Assembly: GCA_910583815.1 (NCBI GenBank)
Contig: CAJTZB010000018.1
Span: forward strand, 1 to 24,077
Source of the DNA: an uncultured Lachnospiraceae bacterium
GTDB lineage: Bacteria; Bacillota; Clostridia; Lachnospirales; Lachnospiraceae
Reading direction: 5' to 3'
Length of the DNA stretch: 24,077 bases
Below are positions 16,146-23,880 of the stretch, in pieces. Every line of letters begins with the position of its first letter. The first letter of the stretch is position 1. Under the pieces are notes generated by a model. That model was given only the letters and a program-made list of their open reading frames with translations. It was not told the origin of the DNA and made no database searches. The position numbers and the translations under genes are program-made.

Positions 16146-16268
16146 AAAAGCATCCGAATTGAATGTGCAATTAAAACAATACTATCCGGAGTTTGCAGAT
16201 TTGTATTTTTTGAGGACTGCCAAAAGGTTCACAGACATCTGCCTTTCTTTGTCAAAAAAACTACTATA
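16146..16268. other. Intergenic stretch between glgC and murC with no feature seen
   Basis: This AT-rich spacer lies between the glgC UP-like tract and the murC promoter. Short plus-strand frames through it have no ribosome binding site and no recognisable product. Nothing else was found here. Confidence 0.4.
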
Positions 16269-16296
16269 TTGCATTTTCGTATAAAACGTTTATAAT
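16269..16296 (+). promoter_or_regulatory. Predicted murC promoter
   Basis: TTGCAT (16269-16274), a 16-nt spacer and a perfect TATAAT (16291-16296). The transcript would begin near 16303 and carry a leader of about 158 nt that includes all of structured repeat copy B and its stem-loop. Confidence 0.5.
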
Positions 16297-16311
16297 CAGG
16301 TTATACACTAT

Positions 16312-16394
16312 AAAAAGCTGCCACAAATGGCAATTGCAAATCCGCAGGGCGGAATTGGGAATGAGTGCGCCTTACGGCGCAGTTTCCTATAAAG
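16312..16394 (+). repeat. Dispersed structured intergenic repeat, copy B (in the murC leader)
   Basis: The second copy of the repeat at 13189-13270. The core 16329-16394 is gap-free against copy A with 55/66 identity by hand. It is preceded by hairpin TGCCA-caaa-TGGCA (16319-16332), the counterpart of the CCGC/GCGG hairpin in copy A. TGCGCC-ttac-GGCGCA and its GGGAA/TTTCC outer pairs fold the right half. It lies in the same orientation relative to the plus strand as copy A and is followed at once by the stem-loop 16394-16430. Confidence 0.75.
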
Positions 16395-16430
16395 ATCAGG
16401 GTGTCAAAAGAGACTTTTGATATTCTGATC
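16394..16430 (+). promoter_or_regulatory. Long leader stem-loop upstream of murC
   Basis: GATCAGGGTGTCAAAAG (16394-16410) pairs with CTTTTGATATTCTGATC (16414-16430) across an AGA loop. All 17 positions pair in plus-strand RNA if three G-U wobbles are allowed; on the minus strand these would be A-C mismatches. No U-run follows (CTATAAATAAAC), so it is not an ordinary terminator. It ends 17 nt before the murC ribosome binding site. Confidence 0.6.
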
Positions 16431-16460
16431 CTATAAATAAACAGAACAGGATGGTGTTTC

Positions 16461-17867
16461 ATGTATCAAATTAATTTCAGCAAACCGATACACATTCATT
16501 TTATCGGCATTGGCGGCATCAGCATGAGCGGGCTGGCAAAGCTGTTAAAAACAAAGGGCTTTGCCGTTTCTGGTTCCGACTGGACATACTCTGCTCTTAC
16601 CGAAGAGCTTACGGCGCTTGGCATTCCAGTTGCACTTGGGCAAAGGGCAGAAAACATCACTCCGGATATTGACCTGGTTGTATATACTGCCGCCGTTTCT
16701 TCCGAAAATGCAGAGCTTGCTGCCGCTAAAAACGCAGGTATCCCTACGCTGGTCCGGGCCGACCTGCTTGGACAGATTATGAAGCACTACCCTCACGCTG
16801 TCGGCATCGCTGGAACCCACGGAAAAACAACGACAACTTCTCTGCTTTCGATGTTGCTTTTAGACGGCGGACTAGACCCTACAATTTCCGTAGGCGGCAT
16901 TGTGGACGCAATTGGCGGAAATCTACGCATCGGCAATTCAGAATACTTTGTTGCAGAAGCCTGTGAATATACCAACACCTTTTTAAGCTTGTTTCCGACC
17001 GATGCCATCATATTAAACATAGAAGAAGACCATCTTGACTTCTTTAAAGATATTGATGATATACGAGCCTCCTTTGCAAAATATATCGCGCTTGTCCCTG
17101 CAGGCGGTACAGTATGCATCAATGCGGAAATCAGCCAGTGCGATGCTTTGTTTGAAACTGCCTCCTGTGAAATGGCCCTTTATGGCATTGCAGAAAACTC
17201 TACAGACAGCACTTCCTCCCACCTTGATTATGCAGCCGCCAATATAAGCTATGACGGAAATGGCTGCGGAAGCTACGACTTGATTGTGCATGATAAATAT
17301 ATATGCAGGATTTCACTCGGTATTCCGGGAAAACATAATATTTCCAATTCGCTCCCTGCCATTGCGCTTGCCATGAAATATGGCGTCCCAATCGAGAGCA
17401 TACAGGCGACTCTTGCTTCTTTCCACGGAACAAAGCGCCGCTTTGAATACAAGGGCTCATTGGATGGGGTCCGAATCTATGACGATTATGCGCACCATCC
17501 AACGGAAATCCGTGCCACGCTGACTGCTGCACAGTCATTTGACCGTGGCCGGATTATTACCATATTCCAGCCACATACCTATACGCGCACAAAGGCTCTT
17601 CTTCCTGAATTTGCAGAAGCACTTTCACTTTCTGATGTCATTGTACTGGCAGACATCTATGCCTCTCGTGAAAAAAATGCAGATAAAACTATTTCTTCTG
17701 CGGACCTTCAGGCAAAACTTTTAGAAAAAGGTAAAGAGGTTTACTATTTTCACAGTTTTGACGAAATTGAAAAATTTTTATTACGATTTTCTTCTCACGG
17801 CGACATGTTGATAACTATGGGAGCCGGAGATATTGTAAATGTAGGCGAAGAGCTTCTCAAAAAATAG
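16461..17867 (+). CDS. murC: UDP-N-acetylmuramate--L-alanine ligase MurC
   Basis: The cytoplasmic ATP-dependent ligase that adds L-alanine to UDP-MurNAc, the first amino acid of the peptidoglycan stem. The 468-residue product is normal for the family. The N-terminal UDP-binding domain begins FIGIGGISMSGLAKLLK. The central ATPase has GIAGTHGKTTTTS (K122), then the EACEY and LNIEEDHLDFF motifs. The C-terminal domain contains GTKRRFEYKG, YDDYAHHPTEI and FQPHTYTRTKAL. ATG 16461 follows an AGGA at 16448-16451. It stands apart from other mur genes. The TAG stop is followed without a gap by the first DnaA box of the next intergenic region. Confidence 0.97.
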   Translation: MYQINFSKPIHIHFIGIGGISMSGLAKLLKTKGFAVSGSDWTYSALTEELTALGIPVALGQRAENITPDIDLVVYTAAVSSENAELAAAKNAGIPTLVRADLLGQIMKHYPHAVGIAGTHGKTTTTSLLSMLLLDGGLDPTISVGGIVDAIGGNLRIGNSEYFVAEACEYTNTFLSLFPTDAIILNIEEDHLDFFKDIDDIRASFAKYIALVPAGGTVCINAEISQCDALFETASCEMALYGIAENSTDSTSSHLDYAAANISYDGNGCGSYDLIVHDKYICRISLGIPGKHNISNSLPAIALAMKYGVPIESIQATLASFHGTKRRFEYKGSLDGVRIYDDYAHHPTEIRATLTAAQSFDRGRIITIFQPHTYTRTKALLPEFAEALSLSDVIVLADIYASREKNADKTISSADLQAKLLEKGKEVYYFHSFDEIEKFLLRFSSHGDMLITMGAGDIVNVGEELLKK

Positions 17868-18047
17868 TTATCCACATAATCCACAGGTTTATTCACAATT
17901 TTATTTGGATTTTCCTGTGGATTATTTCATATCGATTTTTCCGGAATCTGATTTTTCCGACATAAGTAGAATCTCAAAAATGCTGCTGTTCACATTAATT
18001 TACAATGTCGATTTGAGATTTCCACAGACTTATCCACATTATCCACA
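17868..18047 (+). promoter_or_regulatory. DnaA-box cluster upstream of the helicase-loading genes
   Basis: Six sites match or nearly match the DnaA box TTATNCACA. There are three exact TTATCCACA (17868-17876, 18030-18038, 18039-18047), one TTATTCACA (17889-17897), one TAATCCACA (17877-17885) and one TAATCCACA on the minus strand (17916-17924). The last two exact boxes abut head to tail. TAATCCACAGG (17877-17887) and CCTGTGGATTA (17914-17924) form an 11-bp perfect inverted repeat around box 3, which might also act as a murC transcript hairpin. Other repeats in the gap are GATTTTTCCG twice (17934-17943, 17950-17959) and an inverted AATCTCAAA/TTTGAGATT (17970-17978, 18012-18020). The genes downstream load the replicative helicase, so DnaA control of that operon is plausible. 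Confidence 0.8.
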
Positions 18048-18084
18048 TTTTTGTTCTACCAGATGTGTATATGTTGCCACCCAT

Positions 18085-18112
18085 TTGAGAAAACACAAAA
18101 TTATGGTATACT
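18085..18112 (+). promoter_or_regulatory. Predicted promoter of the dnaD-dnaC-like operon
   Basis: TTGAGA (18085-18090), a 16-nt spacer and TATACT (18107-18112), with a TG at 18104-18105 giving an extended -10. The predicted start is near 18119, 34 nt before the ATG. The two abutting DnaA boxes end 37 nt upstream of the -35. Confidence 0.6.
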
Positions 18113-18152
18113 GCGGAAAGAGTAATTGAATGGAATGGGGAGCAAGAGAACT

Positions 18153-19244
18153 ATGATAACTATTCGTAATGACCGTAAGTTCAGCGCTACGGCAGTTTCC
18201 AATCTGTTTATTGACCGCTATATGCCCTCTGCCAATGGGGCTTATGTCAAAGTTTACCTATATCTGCTTCGTTGCATGTCCGGTTCTGGCGAGCCGTTTA
18301 CACTGTCTGGTGCAGCAGAAAAACTGGACGAAACCGAAAAGGACATCCTTCGTGCCCTCTCCTATTGGGAAAAGAGCCATGTCCTTTCTCTTACCTGGGA
18401 ACAGGACGAGCTGACCGGCATTACATTCCTTGAGCTGAACAGCGAACCGTTTGAAGAAAAAAGGACGCTCCTGCAGCCGCGGACAAGCAATATCATTTCT
18501 TTGGACAGGCCTGCCCCTGAGCTTTGTGCCGCAAAAGAAGCATTTTGCCCTAAGCCGGTTTATACAGAAGCGCAGATTTGTGAGCTAATGAAAAAAGAGG
18601 ATATTTCCTGGCTGATGAATATTATTGAAGTCTATTTGGAACGGCTCTTAACACCGCAGGACACCAATCTGGTGCTCTATCTATATGAAACACTTGGCTT
18701 TTCCAAAGAGCTGATTCTCCACTTATACGAATACTGCATCAGTAAAAATAAGAAAAAATGCGAATACATAGAAGCCGTTGCCCTTTCCTGGCATAAAGAC
18801 GGCATTGACACCATAGAAAAGGCAGAACAGGTCAGCATGCAGTATGACACCTGTTTTAACGCCGTTAACCATGCATTCTCCCTTGGCAGACTGCCTGGTG
18901 CAAAAGAACGTGAATTTTTAAAACACTGGAGTTCCTTAAAATTTTCCCCTGAGTTAATAGAAGAGGCCTGCAGCCGCACGCTTTTGCAAACAGGAAAACC
19001 TGACTTCAAATACACCGACAAAATATTAGAAAACTGGCATAAAAACGGTATCCAGACAAAAAAGGACATTGAAGAAGCAGATAAAGCTTTTGCCGCGCAG
19101 GTTTCCGCAAAAAACGCTGCACGTTCTCAAACAAAAGCCCCTGTTCCAATGACAAAGTCTGCCGGCAGTTATAACAATTATCCACAGCGTTCCTACTCCG
19201 AACAGGAAATGCTCGAAATTGAACGCCGTCTGCTTGGTACCTGA
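18153..19244 (+). CDS. DnaD-like replication initiation protein with two DnaD/DnaB_2 domains
   Basis: DnaD-family proteins remodel DNA and bridge DnaA with the helicase loader during initiation and restart. The chosen start is ATG 18153 (MITIRNDRKFSA), after GGGGAG (18137-18142) and downstream of the predicted transcription start. A TTG at 18126 and an ATG at 18135 are in frame but lie on or before the ribosome binding site. The N-terminal winged helix (about 10-90) includes FIDRYMPSANGAYVKVYLYL. Two DDBH2 domains follow. The first (about 140-220) ends with the YIEAVALSWHKDGI motif and the second (about 230-315) with YTDKILENWHKNGI; both keep the Y..I...W signature. A Gln/Ser-rich linker and short acidic tail finish the 363-residue product. 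It is 26 nt from the dnaC-like ATPase. Confidence 0.9.
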   Translation: MITIRNDRKFSATAVSNLFIDRYMPSANGAYVKVYLYLLRCMSGSGEPFTLSGAAEKLDETEKDILRALSYWEKSHVLSLTWEQDELTGITFLELNSEPFEEKRTLLQPRTSNIISLDRPAPELCAAKEAFCPKPVYTEAQICELMKKEDISWLMNIIEVYLERLLTPQDTNLVLYLYETLGFSKELILHLYEYCISKNKKKCEYIEAVALSWHKDGIDTIEKAEQVSMQYDTCFNAVNHAFSLGRLPGAKEREFLKHWSSLKFSPELIEEACSRTLLQTGKPDFKYTDKILENWHKNGIQTKKDIEEADKAFAAQVSAKNAARSQTKAPVPMTKSAGSYNNYPQRSYSEQEMLEIERRLLGT

Positions 19245-19270
19245 ACTCCCAGCAAGAAAGGACATATTTC

Positions 19271-20272
19271 ATGGGTCTAAAAAACTACCAGTATAATGCT
19301 ATTCTACGGCAGTATGATGACAGACAGGCTATGTCAAGGGCACTGCTTGCCAAACGCCGTGCCGAAGTAGACGCTGCCATTCCGGCATATCACGAACTGG
19401 AGAACCGGATTATTGAAGGCTCTATCCGTTGTGCCGAACAAGCCTTTTATGAAGGTCAGGACACACTTGATGCACTTCGCAAAGAGAATGAACGTCTCTC
19501 CAAGCAAAAGCAGGAACTTCTTGTTTCTTTTGGCTTTCCTGCCGACTATCTGACCCCCGCCTACCAATGTCCTGACTGCAAAGACACCGGTATGATAGGG
19601 GAAGACCGCTGCCACTGCTTTAAACAGGCAGTTGTTGACTTACTCTATCGGCAGTCCAACCTTGGCGATATTTTAAAAGAAGAAAACTTCTCTTCCTTCT
19701 CTTTTGATTATTACAACAATACAGAAAAGGACCATGTCACTGGCATGACCCCTCTCCAGAATATGCACCGCATATATGATACAGCGCTTTCCTTTGTGAA
19801 ACATTTTGACTCGGAAAATTCCAATCTTTTGTTTTATGGAAACTCCGGTCTTGGAAAAACCTTTCTTTCCCACTGTATCGCAGGAGAATTGCTTGGTACT
19901 GCGCATACTGTCCTTTATCTGACCGCCTTTCAGCTATTTGATATTCTTGGAAAAGCCATGCGTGAAGAAGATGTCACACAGGCCGCTTCTGCTGAACACA
20001 TTTTGGACTGCGACCTTCTGATTATTGATGACCTTGGCACAGAGCTTTCAACCGCATTTACGGTTTCTCGTTTCAGCCAGTGTATCAATGAGCGTTACTT
20101 AAGCAGACGTTCCACTATTATTTCTACCAATTTAAGCATCCAAGACCTTGCTGTTGTATATGGTGAGCGAAACTTCTCACGGATTTCAAGCAGCTATACT
20201 TTGCTCCGTTTTTATGGAGAAGATATTCGTCTGCAAAAACGTTGGAAAACTTCTAAGGAAGTGCTGATTTAA
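19271..20272 (+). CDS. DnaC/DnaI-like helicase loader AAA+ ATPase
   Basis: The loader opens the hexameric replicative helicase and places it on DNA melted by DnaA. ATG 19271 lies nine nt after AAAGGA. The 333-residue protein has a helical N-terminus (about 1-90), a zinc-binding site (C100, C103, C114, C116, in CPDCKDTG and CHC) as in Bacillus DnaI, and a AAA+ domain: Walker A GNSGLGKT (K196), Walker B LLIIDDLG (D253, D254), sensor 1 TIISTNLS and an arginine-rich end (ERNFSRISSSYTLLRFYGEDIR). Together with the DnaD-like gene just upstream it makes a helicase-loading operon. A weak 6-bp hairpin (20263-20277) overlaps the stop codon. Confidence 0.92.
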   Translation: MGLKNYQYNAILRQYDDRQAMSRALLAKRRAEVDAAIPAYHELENRIIEGSIRCAEQAFYEGQDTLDALRKENERLSKQKQELLVSFGFPADYLTPAYQCPDCKDTGMIGEDRCHCFKQAVVDLLYRQSNLGDILKEENFSSFSFDYYNNTEKDHVTGMTPLQNMHRIYDTALSFVKHFDSENSNLLFYGNSGLGKTFLSHCIAGELLGTAHTVLYLTAFQLFDILGKAMREEDVTQAASAEHILDCDLLIIDDLGTELSTAFTVSRFSQCINERYLSRRSTIISTNLSIQDLAVVYGERNFSRISSSYTLLRFYGEDIRLQKRWKTSKEVLI

Positions 20273-20284
20273 TCAGCGTTTCTC

Positions 20285-20313
20285 TTGACAAAAGCACCCA
20301 TAAATAATATGAT
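20285..20313 (+). promoter_or_regulatory. Predicted promoter of the PRPP synthetase gene
   Basis: A perfect TTGACA (20285-20290), a 17-nt spacer and TATGAT (20308-20313) lie in the gap after the dnaC-like gene, so prs can be transcribed alone. The inverted pair GCGTTTC (20276-20282) and GAAACGC (20323-20329) brackets the promoter. Confidence 0.65.
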
Positions 20314-20360
20314 AAGCACGTTGAAACGCCACCCAAACAATGAATCGGAGGACACTTACT

Positions 20361-21554
20361 ATGCCGCAAGAGGAATATTTGACCATCCCTGTTGGAAAGC
20401 TTGGCATCATTGCTCTGGAAAGCTGCAAAGGAATTGCCAAAAAAATCGATAATTATATTGTCGATTGGAGAAACAACCGCAATCATGAACATACGGAAAC
20501 TATCCACTTCAACGAGTACAAAAAGGATTCTTATCTGGTGGACATCAGCTGCCCTCGTTTTGGCACCGGAGAAGCCAAGGGCATGCTTCACGAATCTGTG
20601 CGCGGTGATGACCTCTACATTCTGCTGGATGTTACAAACTACAGCATGACCTATACTGTTTGTGGACAAGTCAACCATATGTCTCCGGATGACCATTTTC
20701 AGGATTTAAAACGAATTATTGCCGCTGTTGGAGGCAAAGCACGCAGAATTACAGTAATTATGCCGTTTCTGTATGAAAGCAGGCAGCATAAAAAAAGCTC
20801 AAGAGAATCCCTTGACTGCGCACTCGCCCTTCAGGAACTTGTAAATATGGGTGTTGATGGCATTCTTACATTTGATGCACATGATCCTCGTGTGCAAAAC
20901 GCTATTCCTCTTAATTCCTTTGAAACAATACAGCCCACCTACCAGTTTATCAAAGCACTGCTCCGCAATGTGCCGGACATCATTATGGACGCTGAACATA
21001 CTATGGTTATCAGTCCGGATGAAGGCGCAATGGGCCGCGCTGTTTACTTTGGCAATGTTGTCGGTGCAGATGTTGGCATGTTTTATAAGCGCCGTGACTA
21101 TACAACAATTATAAACGGACGCAACCCTATTATTGCTCATGAATTCCTTGGAAGCAATGTAGACGGAAAAGATGTAATTATTGTTGATGATATGATTTCC
21201 TCGGGTGAAAGCATGATAGATGTTGCTACCGAATTAAAAAGCAGGAACGCACGCAGGATTTTTATCTGCTCCACATTTGGTCTGTTTACCAACGGTTTGG
21301 AAAAATTTGATGAAGCATACGAAAAGGGACTTTTCGACCGCCTGATTACAACCAACCTCGTTTACCAGACAGAAGAGCTTCTATCTCGTCCATACTATAC
21401 AAGTGCCGATATGAGCAAGTACATCGCTCTTCTGATTGACGCAATGAATCACGATGGTTCTATTAGTGAGTTCTTAAGCCCGACTGCACGCATCCAGAAC
21501 CTGTTAAACAAACATAAAGCTCAGCAGGCAAATACCCAAAAAAGTACTGATTAA
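20361..21554 (+). CDS. prs: Ribose-phosphate pyrophosphokinase (long form)
   Basis: Makes PRPP from ribose-5-phosphate and ATP for purine, pyrimidine, NAD, His and Trp synthesis. The chosen start is ATG 20361 with GGAGGA eight nt upstream (20347-20352); the in-frame ATG at 20340 lies before that site. The 397 residues exceed the usual 310-320. The extra length is a stretch near the N-terminus (WRNNRNHEHTETIHFNEYKK) and a C-terminal tail. Core motifs are present but divergent: MPFLYESRQHKKSSRES for the ATP-binding loop region, LTFDAHD for the metal-binding block, YKRRDYT for the flexible loop and IIVDDMISSGESM (D276, D277) for the PRPP loop. It has its own promoter and ends at a shared terminator with the convergent PBP gene. 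Feedback behaviour cannot be predicted. Confidence 0.9.
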   Translation: MPQEEYLTIPVGKLGIIALESCKGIAKKIDNYIVDWRNNRNHEHTETIHFNEYKKDSYLVDISCPRFGTGEAKGMLHESVRGDDLYILLDVTNYSMTYTVCGQVNHMSPDDHFQDLKRIIAAVGGKARRITVIMPFLYESRQHKKSSRESLDCALALQELVNMGVDGILTFDAHDPRVQNAIPLNSFETIQPTYQFIKALLRNVPDIIMDAEHTMVISPDEGAMGRAVYFGNVVGADVGMFYKRRDYTTIINGRNPIIAHEFLGSNVDGKDVIIVDDMISSGESMIDVATELKSRNARRIFICSTFGLFTNGLEKFDEAYEKGLFDRLITTNLVYQTEELLSRPYYTSADMSKYIALLIDAMNHDGSISEFLSPTARIQNLLNKHKAQQANTQKSTD

Positions 21555-21577
21555 GTCTGTATTTCTCTATGTATGAA

Positions 21578-21608
21578 AAGACCCATACTGATAATCAGTG
21601 TGGGTCTT
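21578..21608. terminator. Bidirectional terminator between prs and the PBP gene
   Basis: Fourteen pairs (21578-21591 with 21595-21608, one G-T wobble) close around a TAA loop. It overlaps the TGA stop of the minus-strand PBP gene at 21595-21597. On the minus strand the stem is followed by TTC after a CTTTT end, the better terminator direction; on the plus strand the T-run is short. Confidence 0.8.
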
Positions 21609-23820
21609 CTGTCCTATCATATTCTTCTTCCTCATTTTCAAGCGGTTCCGGTGGCGGTGTAACTTTATATTGGCTGCCATCATAAGTTCCATCTTCCATC
21701 TCTTCTTCATTAGAAGGAGATTGTGTCGGAACTGCTGTTTCACCTTGCCTGTCTGAATTTTCCTCTCCTATTTCACTTTCAGAATCCGCACCTTCCTTAT
21801 CTTGTTCTGCTGCCGGAGGCCTTGTTGCTTCCACTGGCTCATAAGGCTCAAATTCCAAAGCAGGAAGTCCTTTATGAATCTTGTCCATAAAATCTTTCCA
21901 GACAGCAAGAGGATAAGTATTGCCAGAAAGCGTATCAACACGCTTTGGCATATCGTATCCAACCCAGACACTGGTCGTATAATATGCAGTATAGCCTACA
22001 AACCAGCCGTCTTTTTTATCACTTGTCGTTCCGGTCTTTCCTGCTGCCGCTGCCGTAGAAAGCCCATTTCCTTTGGCTGTTCCACTAATTAAAACGCCTT
22101 TCATCACATCTGTCATAAGCCGTGCTGCATTTGTTTCATAAACCCGAAATTCCTTCTGCGCAGCATAAGTATTACTTCCTAGTATTTCTCTCCCCTCACT
22201 GTCAGTAATCCGCAAAATGCAAGTCGGCGTCCGGTAAATTCCGTCATTCTCCAGAGCCGCATAAGCACTTGCCATTTCTAACGCGCTTGCGCCGTAAGTA
22301 AGCCCTCCTAACGCGGCAGCCGGCACATAATCACTTTCTGTCAGCCGTCGAAAACCCATTTTATTTAAGTAAGACAGCCCAACTTCCGGTGTCAGCTCTA
22401 AAAACAGCTTCCATGCAATCGTGTTCTTAGATACTTCCAGCGCACGCCGCACTGTAATCTCTCCAACATAGCTGCGGTCTGAATTAACCGGCCCGCCTTC
22501 AAACTTTTCATCTATCAGAATATCATCCGGAGACAAACCTCTCTCAAACCAAGGTGTATAAATAATCAGCGGTTTAATTGCACTTCCCGGCTGACGAAAG
22601 CTTTGATAGGCACGGTTCAGTGTATAGCCTGCAGATTCTTGTTCCCGCCCGCCAACAATTGCCGCTACACAGCCTGTCTCATTATCAATACAGACTGCCG
22701 ACGCCTGAAGTTCATAAATTCCGTCTTCTGTCATTTCAGTAAATTCTGCTGTTCCTTCATTTACTGATTTCTGAAGCTGTTCTTGCAGCTCCAAATCAAT
22801 GGACGTATATACCCGGTAGCCTCCGGTATAGAGCCGTTTCTGCCAATATGTATAGGAAGCTTCGTACTGCTCTTCATAAACTGCCTTCTCTTCCTGTGTA
22901 TCAAACTTTGTCCGGAACACAAATCCGTCCTTTTCCATCAGCGCACGAATTGCACAATAGTAAACATAGGTTTCCACATAATTGTGTCTTGTCACCGTCT
23001 GCTTTGTCAAAAAAATCTCTTCTGACACTGCAGCGTCATGCTGGGCCTGTGTAATTTCCCCATTTTCTAACATCTGGAGAAGCATTCTGTCTCGTCTTGC
23101 AATTACTTTATCAAAATGCAGATACGGATCATACAAAGATGGATTATTTGGAATCGCACATAAAAATACTGTCTGTGACAGAGACAGTTCTTTTGCGCTC
23201 TTGCCAAAATAGCCATATGCCGCCGCCTGCAGACCATAGTAACTGTTGGAAAAATAGATATTGTTCATATAGAACTCAAGTATTTGCTTTTTGCTATACT
23301 TCTTTTCTAACTCCCATGCAAGAAAAATCTCTATAATCTTTCTCTCGTAAGTTACTTCATTTGTCAAATAAACCGTTCTTGCAAGCTGCTGCGTAATTGT
23401 GCTGCCGCCCTGCGTAATCTTTCCTTTATGCTTTAAAAGCGCATAGGCGGCACGGATATTGGCAAGAAAATCCACACCGCCGTGGGAATAAAATTTCCTG
23501 TCCTCTGTAACAAGCATAACATCCACTGCATACTTTGGAAGCTCTTCATAGGTTAAATAATACGCATCCTTTGCAGAACGCAGTGTTACAATCTTCTCTC
23601 CATTGACATCATACACAATGCTTGTCAGGGCCGAAGCAAAATCACTTGGTTCCGATTCTTTAGCAATATTCTTTGCCAAGTTCTGCAGTCTCATAATCGG
23701 CTTTGCATATTCACTGTAAAGATAGATACCAAGAGCAAGCACAGCTACCAGACCCAATATGATACTAATCTTTATCAGATTCCACAGTACTCTCCAGATT
23801 GTCGCAAAAATTCGTCTCAT
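21595..23820 (-). CDS. Class A penicillin-binding protein (bifunctional transglycosylase/transpeptidase)
   Basis: Polymerises lipid II into glycan strands and crosslinks stem peptides at the outer face of the membrane. The 741-residue protein has a short basic cytoplasmic end and one transmembrane helix (about 14-36). The GT51 glycosyltransferase spans about 75-250: catalytic E106 in TEDRKFYSHGGVD, then GGSTITQQLART, RKIIEIFLAWELEKKYSK and LEFYMN. The transpeptidase carries SxxK at S413-K416 (GSAIKP), SKN at 464-466 and KTG at 595-597 (GKTGTTSDKKDGWFVGY). The last 95 residues are an acidic, Pro/Glu-rich, probably disordered tail. ATG 23820 is preceded by AGGTGA; the next in-frame upstream codons include a stop. 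It is similar in layout to PBP1a of Firmicutes. Confidence 0.95.
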   Translation of the reverse strand: MRRIFATIWRVLWNLIKISIILGLVAVLALGIYLYSEYAKPIMRLQNLAKNIAKESEPSDFASALTSIVYDVNGEKIVTLRSAKDAYYLTYEELPKYAVDVMLVTEDRKFYSHGGVDFLANIRAAYALLKHKGKITQGGSTITQQLARTVYLTNEVTYERKIIEIFLAWELEKKYSKKQILEFYMNNIYFSNSYYGLQAAAYGYFGKSAKELSLSQTVFLCAIPNNPSLYDPYLHFDKVIARRDRMLLQMLENGEITQAQHDAAVSEEIFLTKQTVTRHNYVETYVYYCAIRALMEKDGFVFRTKFDTQEEKAVYEEQYEASYTYWQKRLYTGGYRVYTSIDLELQEQLQKSVNEGTAEFTEMTEDGIYELQASAVCIDNETGCVAAIVGGREQESAGYTLNRAYQSFRQPGSAIKPLIIYTPWFERGLSPDDILIDEKFEGGPVNSDRSYVGEITVRRALEVSKNTIAWKLFLELTPEVGLSYLNKMGFRRLTESDYVPAAALGGLTYGASALEMASAYAALENDGIYRTPTCILRITDSEGREILGSNTYAAQKEFRVYETNAARLMTDVMKGVLISGTAKGNGLSTAAAAGKTGTTSDKKDGWFVGYTAYYTTSVWVGYDMPKRVDTLSGNTYPLAVWKDFMDKIHKGLPALEFEPYEPVEATRPPAAEQDKEGADSESEIGEENSDRQGETAVPTQSPSNEEEMEDGTYDGSQYKVTPPPEPLENEEEEYDRTEDPH

Positions 23821-23880
23821 ATGCCGCGTTCACCTGTTTTCTCCTTTTCCTGCTCTTAGCGGTGTACAGATGGCAACACG

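Noticed and set aside
16329..16430. Known riboswitch in the murC leader
   Set aside because: No conserved core of a riboswitch class was recognised, and most of the sequence recurs after spoVG, which a gene-specific riboswitch would not do.
16394..16430. Transcription terminator before murC
   Set aside because: The stem is good but there is no T-run after it, and murC would then have no other obvious promoter.
17868..18047. Chromosomal origin oriC
   Set aside because: The DnaA boxes are origin-like, but dnaA, dnaN, rpmH or other usual oriC neighbours are absent, and the flanks are murC and helicase-loading genes. Regulation of the loader operon is simpler.
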